DNA of 63,782 bases from Nioella halotolerans (GTDB taxonomy: Bacteria; Pseudomonadota; Alphaproteobacteria; Rhodobacterales; Rhodobacteraceae), in contig QVQC01000006.1 of assembly GCA_003428585.1 (NCBI GenBank), positions 1 through 63,782 on the forward strand, read 5' to 3'. Position 1 is the first letter of the stretch; the number at the start of each line of letters is the position of its first letter. Positions 48,806-57,145 of this stretch are shown piece after piece. Below the pieces are notes generated by a model that saw only the letters and a list, made by a program, of their open reading frames with translations, did not search any database and was not told where the DNA came from. The position numbers and the translations under genes are program-made.

Positions 48806-49498
48806 CTACCCGTCCAGCCAACCCCGAAGGATGTCATTGACCTTGACCGGCACTTCCAGCGTCGGAAGGTGGCCGGCCTCGTCCAGCGTCATCAGGTCGG
48901 CGTGCGGCACCAGCCCGGCCATCACCTCGTGCCGGCGACAGGTAAACACGCTGTCATAAGCGCCGCATATCAGCAGCGTGGGCACCGTGATTCGGCGCAG
49001 CGTTCCCTGCTGGTCGGGGCGCCTTTGCAGGGCGCGCGATTGCGCCGCGAAGCGGGTCGGCCCGACCCGATGCGCCATCTCCCGCAGGATGTCGAGCGCC
49101 TCGGCCCGCGACGGCCCGGGGGCCAAGGCCGCCATCGGCACGGCCTCGGCCATCGCATCGTCAAGCCGGCCCGCCCTTGCACGGGTGATCATCAGGTCCC
49201 GGGTTGCGGCAACGCCCGGCAATTCCGAAAGCACATCCGTTGCGATCAGCACCAGCCGCGCGACACGCTCCGGCACACGGCGCAGAACCTCCATCGCCAC
49301 CATCCCGCCCAGCGACGACCCCAAAAGGACCGACCGCTCCGGCAGGTCGGCAATGACCCGTGCCGCCATGTCCCGAACGTTGTCGGCCTCCCCGAATGTT
49401 GCGACCTGAACCGACCGGACCGGCGACAGGGCATCGAGTTGATCCCGGAAAAGGCGCGCATCGGACATGAAGCCCGGCAGGAAAACAACTGGTTCCAA
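48806..49498 (-). CDS. Alpha/beta hydrolase
   Basis: The 230-aa protein has the alpha/beta-hydrolase order: VVFLPGFMSDARLF (oxyanion loop), nucleophile elbow LLGSSLGGMVAMEV, Asp in ICGAYDSVF and His in DEAGHLPTLE. The start is TTG 49498 with TAAGGAA nearby; using the first ATG (49468) would remove the first beta-strand and oxyanion segment, which is why TTG is preferred. It is convergent with phaZ, 20 bases apart. The substrate is unknown. Confidence 0.78.
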   Translation of the reverse strand: MEPVVFLPGFMSDARLFRDQLDALSPVRSVQVATFGEADNVRDMAARVIADLPERSVLLGSSLGGMVAMEVLRRVPERVARLVLIATDVLSELPGVAATRDLMITRARAGRLDDAMAEAVPMAALAPGPSRAEALDILREMAHRVGPTRFAAQSRALQRRPDQQGTLRRITVPTLLICGAYDSVFTCRRHEVMAGLVPHADLMTLDEAGHLPTLEVPVKVNDILRGWLDG

Positions 49499-49551
49499 TT
49501 CCTTACCCCCAAGGCCCCGATGCGGGGGCGACCATCAACGCAGCACCGGCC

Positions 49552-50580
49552 CTAATTGGCCGGGACAAAATCCGATCCGTTCCATGCGAATCTCTGGCCA
49601 CACCCCGCCGCCAGACCAAGGCCGGAGCAGGCCGACGGGCTGCGCCCCACCACAAGCTGTGCGGGGGTGTCCTCGGCCGGCTGTGCATCCATCGCCAGCG
49701 TTTCCCACGGGCGCGCGCCGCCCGCGATGGACGAGGAAACGAAGACGGAGACGAGGCAATTGTGCATACCGCAATGTCCCGCGCCCCGCGAATTGGCGAA
49801 TGTCCCCTGTTGGCAGGACACCCCACGCCAGTCGAGGACGATATCCTCCATGCCGTCACCATCGAAATCGCTGCGGAAGATAAAATCCGCCCGCACCTGA
49901 CCCGGCCCCGCGCACTGGTCGGTGACGGCGTCGAGCGCGGCCTGCTCCATGGACGGCCCGGAGGGCTGTAGCGGCGCGCCCCCCCCGGTGCCGTTGCCAG
50001 ATTGTCCGCGCAGGGTCATCACCACGTCGCGGGCATGATCGGGCAGCGGGTGACCGGCCTGCGTCCAATGGTCGTCACAATGGCGGATCGCGGTGGCGAG
50101 CCCTTCGGCCAGCCCCGCTGCGCCGTATTGCGTGACCTGCCGATCCTGCGCCCACAGGTGCAGCCCGCCCCCCGCCATGAGAGACACGACAAGCGGGTCC
50201 GCGACGGATATGGCGGATTGCCACCGTTCGCCGTTGAGCATGTTGTAGCGCACATCCGGCAACTGGTAGCCCTGCGCGTTGGAAACCACGATCACGTCAT
50301 CGCGGGTCGCGGCATTGCCGGTATGCGCATCGGTGGCCACGATCTCGCGATAGGCCATTTCGATGGTGAAGGTATAGGGCGTATGCGGCGCCGATTCCGC
50401 CCCGTACATCGGGTCCGCGCCCGGTAGGCTGCCGGAGCACCTGATATTCATCCTGTCATCCGAAGAGGAGACCCGGCCCCAGAACCATCCCCGGTCGAGC
50501 GTCGTGCTGACCGTCCAGTCCTGCGCCGCGGCGCTGCCGGCCATGACCATGGCCGCACAGATCGAGAAAATACCCCGCAT
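49552..50580 (-). CDS. Exported protein with EF-hand-like Asp motif, unknown function
   Basis: The 342-aa precursor has a signal peptide (MRGIFSICAAMVMAGSAAAQ, cleavage near residue 20). The mature domain starts DWTVSTTLDRGWFWGRV; later a calcium-type loop DFDGDGMEDIVLDW occurs, as in FG-GAP or EF-hand-like repeats. Six or more cysteines (for example AGHCGMHNC, CSGLGLAAGC) suggest disulfides. No family was recognised. An ATG at 50655 in the same frame would bury the signal peptide, so 50580 is used. Confidence 0.7.
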   Translation of the reverse strand: MRGIFSICAAMVMAGSAAAQDWTVSTTLDRGWFWGRVSSSDDRMNIRCSGSLPGADPMYGAESAPHTPYTFTIEMAYREIVATDAHTGNAATRDDVIVVSNAQGYQLPDVRYNMLNGERWQSAISVADPLVVSLMAGGGLHLWAQDRQVTQYGAAGLAEGLATAIRHCDDHWTQAGHPLPDHARDVVMTLRGQSGNGTGGGAPLQPSGPSMEQAALDAVTDQCAGPGQVRADFIFRSDFDGDGMEDIVLDWRGVSCQQGTFANSRGAGHCGMHNCLVSVFVSSSIAGGARPWETLAMDAQPAEDTPAQLVVGRSPSACSGLGLAAGCGQRFAWNGSDFVPAN

Positions 50581-50662
50581 GCCTATACCACCCTTATCCG
50601 AAATCACTTGTCGCAAAGAGAGTGGCAGAGCCCACCGTGTCAGGGCAAGCGGCAATCGCCGA

Positions 50663-51624
50663 TCAGAGGCTGTCGTCGATCCAGCCGAGAACGGTTTCCG
50701 TCACCGGGCCGGTCATGGCCGGGCTCAGGATGTCGCCCGCGACGACGTGGTGGAACGGGTCGGCACCCGCCTCCGGCAGGTCGAGCGGGACCAGCGTGAC
50801 CGGCCCGCCCCCCCATGACAGCAGCGCCTCGCGCGTGGCCGCGGCCGAAACGACCTGATCGAGGTCGGAGAAAATGGCCAGGACCGGCACCTCGGCGGCG
50901 GCGAGATCGCGCGCCCGGGTTTCGCGCATCAGGGTGCCGAGGCTGGTCAGCGCATCGGTGCCGTAGCGGGTGGTCCAGAACCGGGCCTGCCGGTCGTTGA
51001 GGGGGGCAAACCCGCGCTCCGCCCCGGCCAGAAGCGGCACAAGGTGGCGCGCAAAGCCCAGCTCGGTCAGGACCGCGGCGGGGTTGGCGACCCGGAAATT
51101 GGGCGAGAGCATCACGATCCCGGCCATGTCGCGCGCCATCTCGGGATCGGTCGCGGCATAGGCGGCCAGCGTGCCGCCGGTGGAGGTGCCGATGACAAGC
51201 ACCCGCTCGCCCGCAGCGCGCGCAAGGTCGAGAAACAGCGCCGTGTCATCCACCCAGTCGCCGCCCCGTCGCGACCATGCCCGGTGAGCCGCGCGAAGAT
51301 CAGGTTGGCGCCAAGCGCCGCGGCCACGCGGTCCGGCACCGGGCGGATTTCTTCCGACGTCGCGGAAAAGCCGTGCAGGTAGAGGATGGAAAGCGGCGTC
51401 TGCTCCTCCGGGGCCCCGGCCCAGATCACCCGCGCCTCTGTGCCCGGCGTGATGTCGTCATGCGCCGCCTCGCGCGCGGCCAGCACCTCGGCCACGCCCC
51501 TTCCCGCCAGCGACGCCGGTGCGCCGCGTTCGATCCGCTCGCGCGGGCCAAGGAAAAGTGCCCCGGCGGCGACCGCCACGAGCACCACCAGAAGGACAAA
51601 CAGGCCCTTAATCAGCGTCCACAT
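50663..51624 (-). pseudogene. Membrane-anchored alpha/beta hydrolase, frameshifted
   Basis: Two reverse-strand frames together encode one hydrolase. The N-terminal part (from ATG 51624) has a membrane helix (LFVLLVVLVAVAAGALFLG), LYLHGFSATSEEIRPV and ARLTGHGRDG. The C-terminal part resumes as GGDWVDDTALFLDLAR with nucleophile elbow VIGTSTGGTLAA, FSDLDQVV and the His in DPFHHV. They are joined by adding one base in a C-run at 51264-51267 (four Cs where five restore the frame). The gene could be a true frameshift mutant, or a homopolymer sequencing error. It overlaps the upstream hydrolase by 17 bases. Confidence 0.85.
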
Positions 51625-52363
51625 GGGCCAGCACATCCTCCAGAGTCGCAACGATCCGCGACAGGCAACAGGCGTCGGAAAACCGGTGATCGGCGCCTTT
51701 CACAAGTTCCAGCCGGATATCGGGGCCATCGAGGTGATCCAGCAGGCGCAGCGCCACCGCCATATCCACATCCGCATCCGCCGTGCCCTGCAACAGCCGT
51801 ACCGGTGCGGCGACACGCAGCGGGCTGCGCAACACGAGGTGGTCGCGGCCATCCTCGATCATGCGGCGCGTGATGATGTAGGGTTCGCCGTAGTCGGACG
51901 GCAGCGCGACGCGGCCGGTTTCGGCCATCTCGGCCCTCTGTGCCTCGGTAAAACCGGCCCACAGGCTGTCCTCGGTGAAATCGGGGGCGGCGGCGATTCC
52001 GATCAGGCCGGCCACGATCCTCGGATGCTTGCGCGCCATGAGCAGCGCCTGCCAGCCCCCCATGGAGGAGCCGATCAGCACCTGCGGCCCCTCGGTCAGG
52101 GTCAGGATCGCGGCCTCGGCATCCTCGGCCCAGTCGCCGATGCAGCCATCGGTGAAGGCGCCGGAGCTTTCGCCGTGCCCGGAATAGTCGAAACGCAGGA
52201 AGGCGCGGCCCTTGCGCCGCGCCCAGTCCTCCAGGTGCAGCGCCTTGCTGCCCTGCATGTCGGATTTGAGCCCGCCGAGAAACACCACCCCCGGCGCCCT
52301 GCCCGGTATCTGGTGGAAGGCGATCCGGCGGCCTTGGGTCGTGGTCAGGGTTTGCGGGGTCAT
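51608..52363 (-). CDS. Alpha/beta hydrolase
   Basis: The 251-aa protein has VVFLGGLKSDMQGSKA (oxyanion loop), the DYSGHGESSG turn, nucleophile elbow LIGSSMGGWQAL, an Asp in LQGTADADV and the His in GADHRFSD. This resembles the serine aminopeptidase/peptide-type hydrolase fold seen near enzymes of small-ester turnover. The ATG at 52363 has AAGAGGATATCC upstream; a frame extension of 19 codons lacks a site. It is followed by the frameshifted hydrolase, with which it overlaps, and preceded by the YaiI-type gene at 73 bases. Confidence 0.82.
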   Translation of the reverse strand: MTPQTLTTTQGRRIAFHQIPGRAPGVVFLGGLKSDMQGSKALHLEDWARRKGRAFLRFDYSGHGESSGAFTDGCIGDWAEDAEAAILTLTEGPQVLIGSSMGGWQALLMARKHPRIVAGLIGIAAAPDFTEDSLWAGFTEAQRAEMAETGRVALPSDYGEPYIITRRMIEDGRDHLVLRSPLRVAAPVRLLQGTADADVDMAVALRLLDHLDGPDIRLELVKGADHRFSDACCLSRIVATLEDVLAHVDAD

Positions 52364-52435
52364 GGATATCCTCTTGTCCGGGGCTATGATCTTTCTGCCC
52401 GCGCGCGCGGCGCAAAACAAGTGTTCTACGCGGTG

Positions 52436-52888
52436 TCATGCGCCGCGCGGCAGCCGTCGAACAGCCGTCTCCAGCACATCGAGGAACCGGCTGCGGTCGG
52501 CCTTCGTGAACGGTTTTGCGCCGCCGATCCCCTGCCCGTCGAGGCCCGCGCGAAGATCGGCCATGATCGCGCGCGTGGCGATCTGCCCGCCGATCCCGTC
52601 CTTCGTGAAGGCCGCGCCCTTGGGGTCCATCACCTGCGCGCCGGCCTTCAGACAGCGCTCCGCCAGCAGGATATCGGCGGTGATCACAAGGCTGCGCGGC
52701 CCCGCCGCTTCGGCGATCGCATCGTCGGCGGCATCGAACCCGTCGCCCACCACGAACATCCGCACCAGCGGGTGATCGGGCAGCCGCAACCCCTGATTGG
52801 CGACGAAGACGATCGGCATTGCGTGGCGCAGCGCGACGCGGATCGCCTCCTGCTTCACCGGGCAGGCATCGGCATCGACAAGGATCAT
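52436..52888 (-). CDS. YaiI/YqxD (UPF0178) family protein
   Basis: The 150-aa protein begins MILVDADACPVKQEAIRVAL and contains FVANQGLRL, VVGDGFDAADDAIAE, LVITADILLAERCL and GAAFTKDGIGG, the hallmarks of UPF0178 proteins with a PIN-like fold. The function is unknown. Its start overlaps the upstream aldolase stop by four bases (ATGA), so the two are coupled. Upstream extensions of this frame are discounted because they run through the aldolase gene. Confidence 0.88.
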   Translation of the reverse strand: MILVDADACPVKQEAIRVALRHAMPIVFVANQGLRLPDHPLVRMFVVGDGFDAADDAIAEAAGPRSLVITADILLAERCLKAGAQVMDPKGAAFTKDGIGGQIATRAIMADLRAGLDGQGIGGAKPFTKADRSRFLDVLETAVRRLPRGA

Positions 52889-53652
52889 GCCGCGCCGTCC
52901 CGCGCCAGATCGCGCAACGCGCCCGACAGCAGCGCCGCCTCCGATCCCATGCCGAGAAAGGTGACGCCCAGATCGACCGCCCAACCCCGCGCTTCGGGCG
53001 TTCCAAGGATGATCCCCGCCGCCTTGCCGGCCGACCTGATACGCGGGATCGCATCGCCAATCGCCGCCTGCACATGCGCATGGCCCGGATCGTCGCGGTG
53101 GCCCATGTCGGCGGCAAGATCCGCGGGGCCTATGAAAACCCCGTCCACCCCCTCGACCGCCGCGATGTCGTCGAGCGCGGCAAGGGCGGCCCGGCTTTCG
53201 GCCTGCACGAGGATGCAGACCTCCGCGTTGGCGTTGACGGTATAGTCCGGCACCATGCCGTAGCCAGCCGCCCGCGCCACCATGGCCCCCTGCCCGCGCC
53301 CCCCTTCCGGCGGGTAGCGGCAGGCGCGCACCACCGCGCGGGCTTGCGCCGCGCTGTCGACCATCGGCACCAGCACGGTTTGCGCACCCAGATCGAGCGC
53401 CTGTTTCAGCACCCAGTCCTCGGCTACCGGCACCCGGACCACCGCCTCTGCCGGTGTCGCGGCAAGCGCGATCAACTGCGCGCGGATCGACGCGGGATCC
53501 CACGGCCCGTGCTCGCCGTCCACGAGGCACCAGTCGAACCCGGCATTGCCCGCCATCTCCGCCACCAACCCCGAGCCAAGGTTCAACCATAGCCCGCGCA
53601 GCAGCTTGCCCGCCGCCAGATCCGCCTTCAGCCTGTTCATCGGTGCTGGCAT
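52885..53652 (-). CDS. HpcH/HpaI aldolase family protein
   Basis: The 255-aa TIM-barrel protein has the class II pyruvate-aldolase blocks LRGLWLNLGSGLVAEMAGNAG, WCLVDGEHGPWD (metal/catalytic region), VVRVPVAEDW, VCILVQAESRAAL and GVFIGPADLAADMG. Family members cleave 2-keto-3-deoxy or 4-hydroxy-2-oxo acids. The ATG at 53652 has GGGAGGGG upstream. It precedes the YaiI-type gene with an ATGA overlap. The natural substrate is not deducible; no aromatic catabolic genes are adjacent. Confidence 0.88.
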   Translation of the reverse strand: MPAPMNRLKADLAAGKLLRGLWLNLGSGLVAEMAGNAGFDWCLVDGEHGPWDPASIRAQLIALAATPAEAVVRVPVAEDWVLKQALDLGAQTVLVPMVDSAAQARAVVRACRYPPEGGRGQGAMVARAAGYGMVPDYTVNANAEVCILVQAESRAALAALDDIAAVEGVDGVFIGPADLAADMGHRDDPGHAHVQAAIGDAIPRIRSAGKAAGIILGTPEARGWAVDLGVTFLGMGSEAALLSGALRDLARDGAA

Positions 53653-53853
53653 CCGCCCCTCCCGTCCGCACTGTGATCTCCGCCCGACAGTGTCGCAAAG
53701 CCCGCAGCGGCGAAAGCCCTGCGCGACCCGACCCCGGTCAGCCGCGACCGGGTACAAGCAGGCGCAAAGGGTCCATTTCGGCCCTTTTCAATCGCGAGAA
53801 CCCGTCATAACGTGTGCGCCACAAGGATAGACCATCCAACCAGGGAGAACATC

Positions 53854-55050
53854 ATGAAGAAGCTACTGCTTGCCACCGCCGCGACCGCGGCCCTGACCGG
53901 AGCCGCCTTCGCCGAAGGCCACGGCGACGGGATCACGCTTGGCGTCGCGTTCGGCTTTACCGGTCCGCTCGAATCCCTTGCCCCGCCGATGGCATCCGGC
54001 GCCGAACTGGCAATGGCCGAAGCGACCGCGAGCGGCGCGTTCATGGACGGCATGTCCGTCACCTCCGTGCGCGGTGATTCCACCTGCATCGACGCCTCCG
54101 CCGCAACCGCCGTGGGCGAGCGCCTGATCACCTCCGATGATGTCTCTGGCATCGTCGGCGCCATGTGTTCCGGCGCGACCACGTCGATGCTGACAAACGT
54201 CGCCGTGCCCAACGGCATGGTCATGATTTCGCCCTCGGCCACCTCGCCGGCGCTGACCACGATCGAGGATAACGGCCTGTTCTTCCGCACCGCGCCGTCC
54301 GATGCGCGCCAGGGCGTCGTGATGGCCGAGATCATCATGGAGCGCGGCATCGACGAGGTTGCCGTGACCTACACCAACAACGATTACGGCCAGGGCCTCG
54401 CCGACAGCTTCGCGGCAGCCTTCGAGGAGATGGGCGGCACCGTCACCATCGTCGCCGCGCATGAAGACGAGCGCGCGGATTACTTCGCCGAAGTCGGGTC
54501 GCTGGCATCGGCCGGCGGCGATGCGCTCGTCGTGGCCGGTTACGTGGACAGCGGCGGCTCCGGCATCGTGCAGGCCGCGCTCGACACCGGTGGGTTCGAC
54601 ACGTTCGTTTTCCCAGACGGTATGGTGGGCGAAGCGCTGACAGAGAACTTCGGCTCCGATCTCGATGGGTCCTTCGGCCAGAACCCCGGCACCGACAGCA
54701 ACGGCGCCGCCCTCTTCCAGGAGATGGCCGCCGAGGCGGGCTTCGATGGCACCTCGGCCTTCGCGGCAGAGGCCTATGACGCCGCCGCGCTGCTCATTCT
54801 TGCGATGCAGGCCGCGGGCTCCACCGCGCCGGCCGATTATGCCGCCCACGTAATGGACGTGGCCAATGCACCGGGCGAGGAAATCATGCCCGGCGAGCTT
54901 GACCGTGCGCTGGAACTGATCGCCGCCGGCGAGGCCGTCAACTACGAAGGCGCCACTGCGGTGGAACTGATCGAACCGGGCGAGTCCGCCGGCAACTATC
55001 GCGAGATCGAGATCCAGGACGGTGAACTCACCACCGTGCAGTATCGCTGA
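53854..55050 (+). CDS. Branched-chain amino-acid-type ABC transporter, binding protein
   Basis: The 398-aa precursor has a signal peptide (MKKLLLATAATAALTGAAFA, cleavage near 20). The mature domain has Leu/Ile/Val-binding landmarks: VAFGFTGPLESLAP, VGAMCSGATTSML, SPSATSPALT and VTYTNNDYGQGLAD. It delivers a branched-chain amino acid or related compound to a LivHMGF complex. A good site (CAGGGAGAAC) precedes the ATG. A 9-bp hairpin between it and livG may cut transcription so that the binding protein is made in excess. Gene order: binding protein, livG, livF, exported protein, livH, livM. Confidence 0.9.
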   Translation: MKKLLLATAATAALTGAAFAEGHGDGITLGVAFGFTGPLESLAPPMASGAELAMAEATASGAFMDGMSVTSVRGDSTCIDASAATAVGERLITSDDVSGIVGAMCSGATTSMLTNVAVPNGMVMISPSATSPALTTIEDNGLFFRTAPSDARQGVVMAEIIMERGIDEVAVTYTNNDYGQGLADSFAAAFEEMGGTVTIVAAHEDERADYFAEVGSLASAGGDALVVAGYVDSGGSGIVQAALDTGGFDTFVFPDGMVGEALTENFGSDLDGSFGQNPGTDSNGAALFQEMAAEAGFDGTSAFAAEAYDAAALLILAMQAAGSTAPADYAAHVMDVANAPGEEIMPGELDRALELIAAGEAVNYEGATAVELIEPGESAGNYREIEIQDGELTTVQYR

Positions 55051-55078
55051 TCCGCGAGACAAGCGATTGACAAGGGGC

Positions 55079-55100
55079 AGCCCGGTTCTTCAACCGGGCT
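55079..55100 (+). terminator. Hairpin between binding-protein gene and livG
   Basis: AGCCCGGTT (55079-55087) pairs perfectly with AACCGGGCT (55092-55100) around the tetraloop CTTC. It is followed by GTTCGTCT rather than a T-run. It fits an attenuator or an mRNA-stabilising stem. Confidence 0.6.
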
Positions 55101-55142
55101 GTTCGTCTAAGGACCCCGCGGGGGAAACAAGAGGTCCGGCAC

Positions 55143-55919
55143 ATGATCACCGTTCACGACCTGCACAAGCATTTCGGCGGCTTCCACGCGGTGGACGGCG
55201 CCAGCCTGTCGATCCGGCCGGGGTCGATCACCGGGCTGATCGGTCCCAATGGCGCGGGCAAGACGACGCTGTTCAACGTCATCGCTGGCGTTTTGCCCCC
55301 CACGTCGGGCCGGGTGACCATGGACGGCGAGGACGTCACCGGCCTGCCGCCGCACACGCTGTTCCACAAGGGCCTTCTTCGCACCTTCCAGATCGCGCAT
55401 GAATTCGGGTCGATGACCTGCCGCGAAAACCTGATGATGGTGCCCGGCAACCAGTCGGGCGAAACGTTGTGGAACACGTGGTTCGGGCGCAAACGCATCG
55501 CGGACGAGGAACGCGCGCTGCGCGCCAAGGCCGATGAAGTGCTTGAATTCCTGACGATTTCCCAAATTGCCGATCTCAAGGCGGCCGAGATTTCGGGCGG
55601 CCAGAAAAAGCTTCTGGAACTGGGTCGCACGATGATGGTGGACGCCAAGATCGTGTTTCTGGACGAGGTCGGCGCCGGCGTGAACCGCACCCTGCTCTAC
55701 ACGATCGCCGAGGCGATCAAGCGCCTGAACGAGGAACGCGGCTACACCTTCGTGGTCATCGAGCATGACATGGATTTCATCGGCCGGATCTGTGACCCGG
55801 TGATCTGCATGGCCGAGGGCAAGGTGCTGGCGGAAGGAACGCTCGACGAGATCAAGGCCAACGAACATGTCATCGAGGCCTATCTCGGCACCGGGCTGAA
55901 GAACAAGGAAACGGCATGA
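55143..55919 (+). CDS. livG: Branched-chain amino-acid ABC transporter ATPase LivG
   Basis: The 258-aa ATPase has Walker A GPNGAGKTT (residues 34-42), signature ISGGQKKLLELGR, Walker B IVFLDEVGAGVN and the H-loop VIEHDMDFI. The long insertion after Walker A (TFQIAHEFGSMTCRENLMM) is typical of LivG. It powers uptake with LivF. It starts 43 bases after the attenuator hairpin with GAGGTCCGGCAC upstream and overlaps livF by four bases (ATGA at 55916-55919). Confidence 0.93.
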   Translation: MITVHDLHKHFGGFHAVDGASLSIRPGSITGLIGPNGAGKTTLFNVIAGVLPPTSGRVTMDGEDVTGLPPHTLFHKGLLRTFQIAHEFGSMTCRENLMMVPGNQSGETLWNTWFGRKRIADEERALRAKADEVLEFLTISQIADLKAAEISGGQKKLLELGRTMMVDAKIVFLDEVGAGVNRTLLYTIAEAIKRLNEERGYTFVVIEHDMDFIGRICDPVICMAEGKVLAEGTLDEIKANEHVIEAYLGTGLKNKETA

Positions 55920-56746
55920 GCGGCTCCCCCTACGGTGACGATCGCGGCAACAAGGATGCCACGATCACCAAGACTGACGGCATCGGCACCATGACCCCCG
56001 CCGAGGGGCTGGACAATTCCACCAGCCCGGCGCCGGGCCAGCCCTTCCTGATCGGCGAGGCGATGACCGGCGGCTACGGCAAGGGCGCCGATATCCTGCA
56101 TCAATGCACCATCGCCGTCGAAAAGGGCCAGATCGCGGTCATTGTCGGCCCCAACGGCGCCGGCAAATCGACCGCCATGAAGGCGGTGTTCGGCATGCTG
56201 ACCCTGCGCGAGGGGCGCGTCGTGCTGGATGGCGCGGACATCAGCCACCTGACCCCGCAGGCGCGCGTCGCCAAGGGCATGGGCTTCGTGCCGCAGAACG
56301 CCAATATCTTCACCTCGATGACGGTGGAAGAGAACCTCGAAATGGGGGCCTTCATCCGCACAGACGATTATTCGGATACCATGGCGCAGGTCTATGACCT
56401 GTTCCCGATCCTGAAGGACAAGCGCCTGCAGCCGGCAGGCGAGCTTTCGGGTGGGCAACGCCAGCAGGTCGCCGTGGGTCGGGCGTTGATGACGCAACCC
56501 AAGCTCCTGATGCTGGACGAGCCGACGGCGGGCGTTTCGCCGATCGTCATGGACGAGCTTTTCGACCGCGTCATCGAGGTCGCACGCAGCGGCATTTCCA
56601 TCCTCATGGTCGAACAGAACGCGCGTCAGGCGCTGGCCATCGCGGACAAGGGCTATGTCCTCGTGCAGGGGCGCAACGCCTACACCGATACCGGGCAGGC
56701 GCTTTTGGCCGACCCCGAGGTGCGCCGGAGCTTTCTGGGCGGATGA
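55916..56746 (+). CDS. livF: Branched-chain amino-acid ABC transporter ATPase LivF, extended N-terminus
   Basis: The 276-aa ATPase has Walker A GPNGAGKST (residues 78-86), signature LSGGQRQQVAVGRAL, Walker B LLMLDEPTAGVSP and H-loop LMVEQNARQAL typical of LivF. Unlike most LivF proteins it carries about 45 extra N-terminal residues, polar and Gly/Asp-rich (GSPYGDDRGNKDATITK). An internal ATG at 55991 is possible but has no clear site and would shorten the tail only. It overlaps livG by 4 bases and the following exported-protein gene by 4. Confidence 0.93.
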   Translation: MSGSPYGDDRGNKDATITKTDGIGTMTPAEGLDNSTSPAPGQPFLIGEAMTGGYGKGADILHQCTIAVEKGQIAVIVGPNGAGKSTAMKAVFGMLTLREGRVVLDGADISHLTPQARVAKGMGFVPQNANIFTSMTVEENLEMGAFIRTDDYSDTMAQVYDLFPILKDKRLQPAGELSGGQRQQVAVGRALMTQPKLLMLDEPTAGVSPIVMDELFDRVIEVARSGISILMVEQNARQALAIADKGYVLVQGRNAYTDTGQALLADPEVRRSFLGG

Positions 56747-57144
56747 GCGTGCTGTCCACCCTCGCTCCCCGGTCCCGTGCGTCGATGCGCGGCCTCGTGC
56801 TATCGGCGCTGCTGAGCGCGCCGGCGCTTGCCGAGACCGGGCAAAGCTGTGCCTTTACGGCCGCCTGCGCCCCGACGGGCGATTGCCAGCCGGTCGAGAT
56901 CGAGACCGAGTTCGGCCTTGCGGAGGGCACGGGCATCACCGCCTTCCCGACCGCGGACGCGCCCCCCGTGCCGGCGGTGACCCTGTCGCGGGGCGCCGCG
57001 CCGCGGGTCTATGCCTTCGCGCCGGGTGACGCCGCGGGCGCGCTGGTCACCATCCACGGCGACGGCACCGCGGTGATGACCCGCCATCCGGCCGGGCCCG
57101 GGGCCGCCGTCATGACCTATTTCGGCATTTGTGAGGAGACGTGA
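56743..57144 (+). CDS. Small exported protein inside the liv operon, unknown function
   Basis: The 133-aa precursor has a basic/hydrophobic start and a signal peptide ending near residue 31 (SALLSAPALA). The mature part of about 100 residues has four cysteines (SCAFTAAC, DCQP and GICEE), probably disulfide-bonded, and short beta-type segments (AAPRVYAFAPGD, GALVTIHGDGTAV). No family was recognised. It overlaps livF by four bases (ATGA) and ends one base before the livH GTG, so it is translated within the operon. A periplasmic role linked to the transporter is a guess. Confidence 0.72.
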   Translation: MSVLSTLAPRSRASMRGLVLSALLSAPALAETGQSCAFTAACAPTGDCQPVEIETEFGLAEGTGITAFPTADAPPVPAVTLSRGAAPRVYAFAPGDAAGALVTIHGDGTAVMTRHPAGPGAAVMTYFGICEET

Positions 57145-57145
57145 C

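Noticed and set aside
49246..49512. Alternative start for the 48806-49498 hydrolase in another frame
   Set aside because: This frame lacks the hydrolase motifs. The TTG-started frame contains oxyanion loop, nucleophile elbow and Asp/His.
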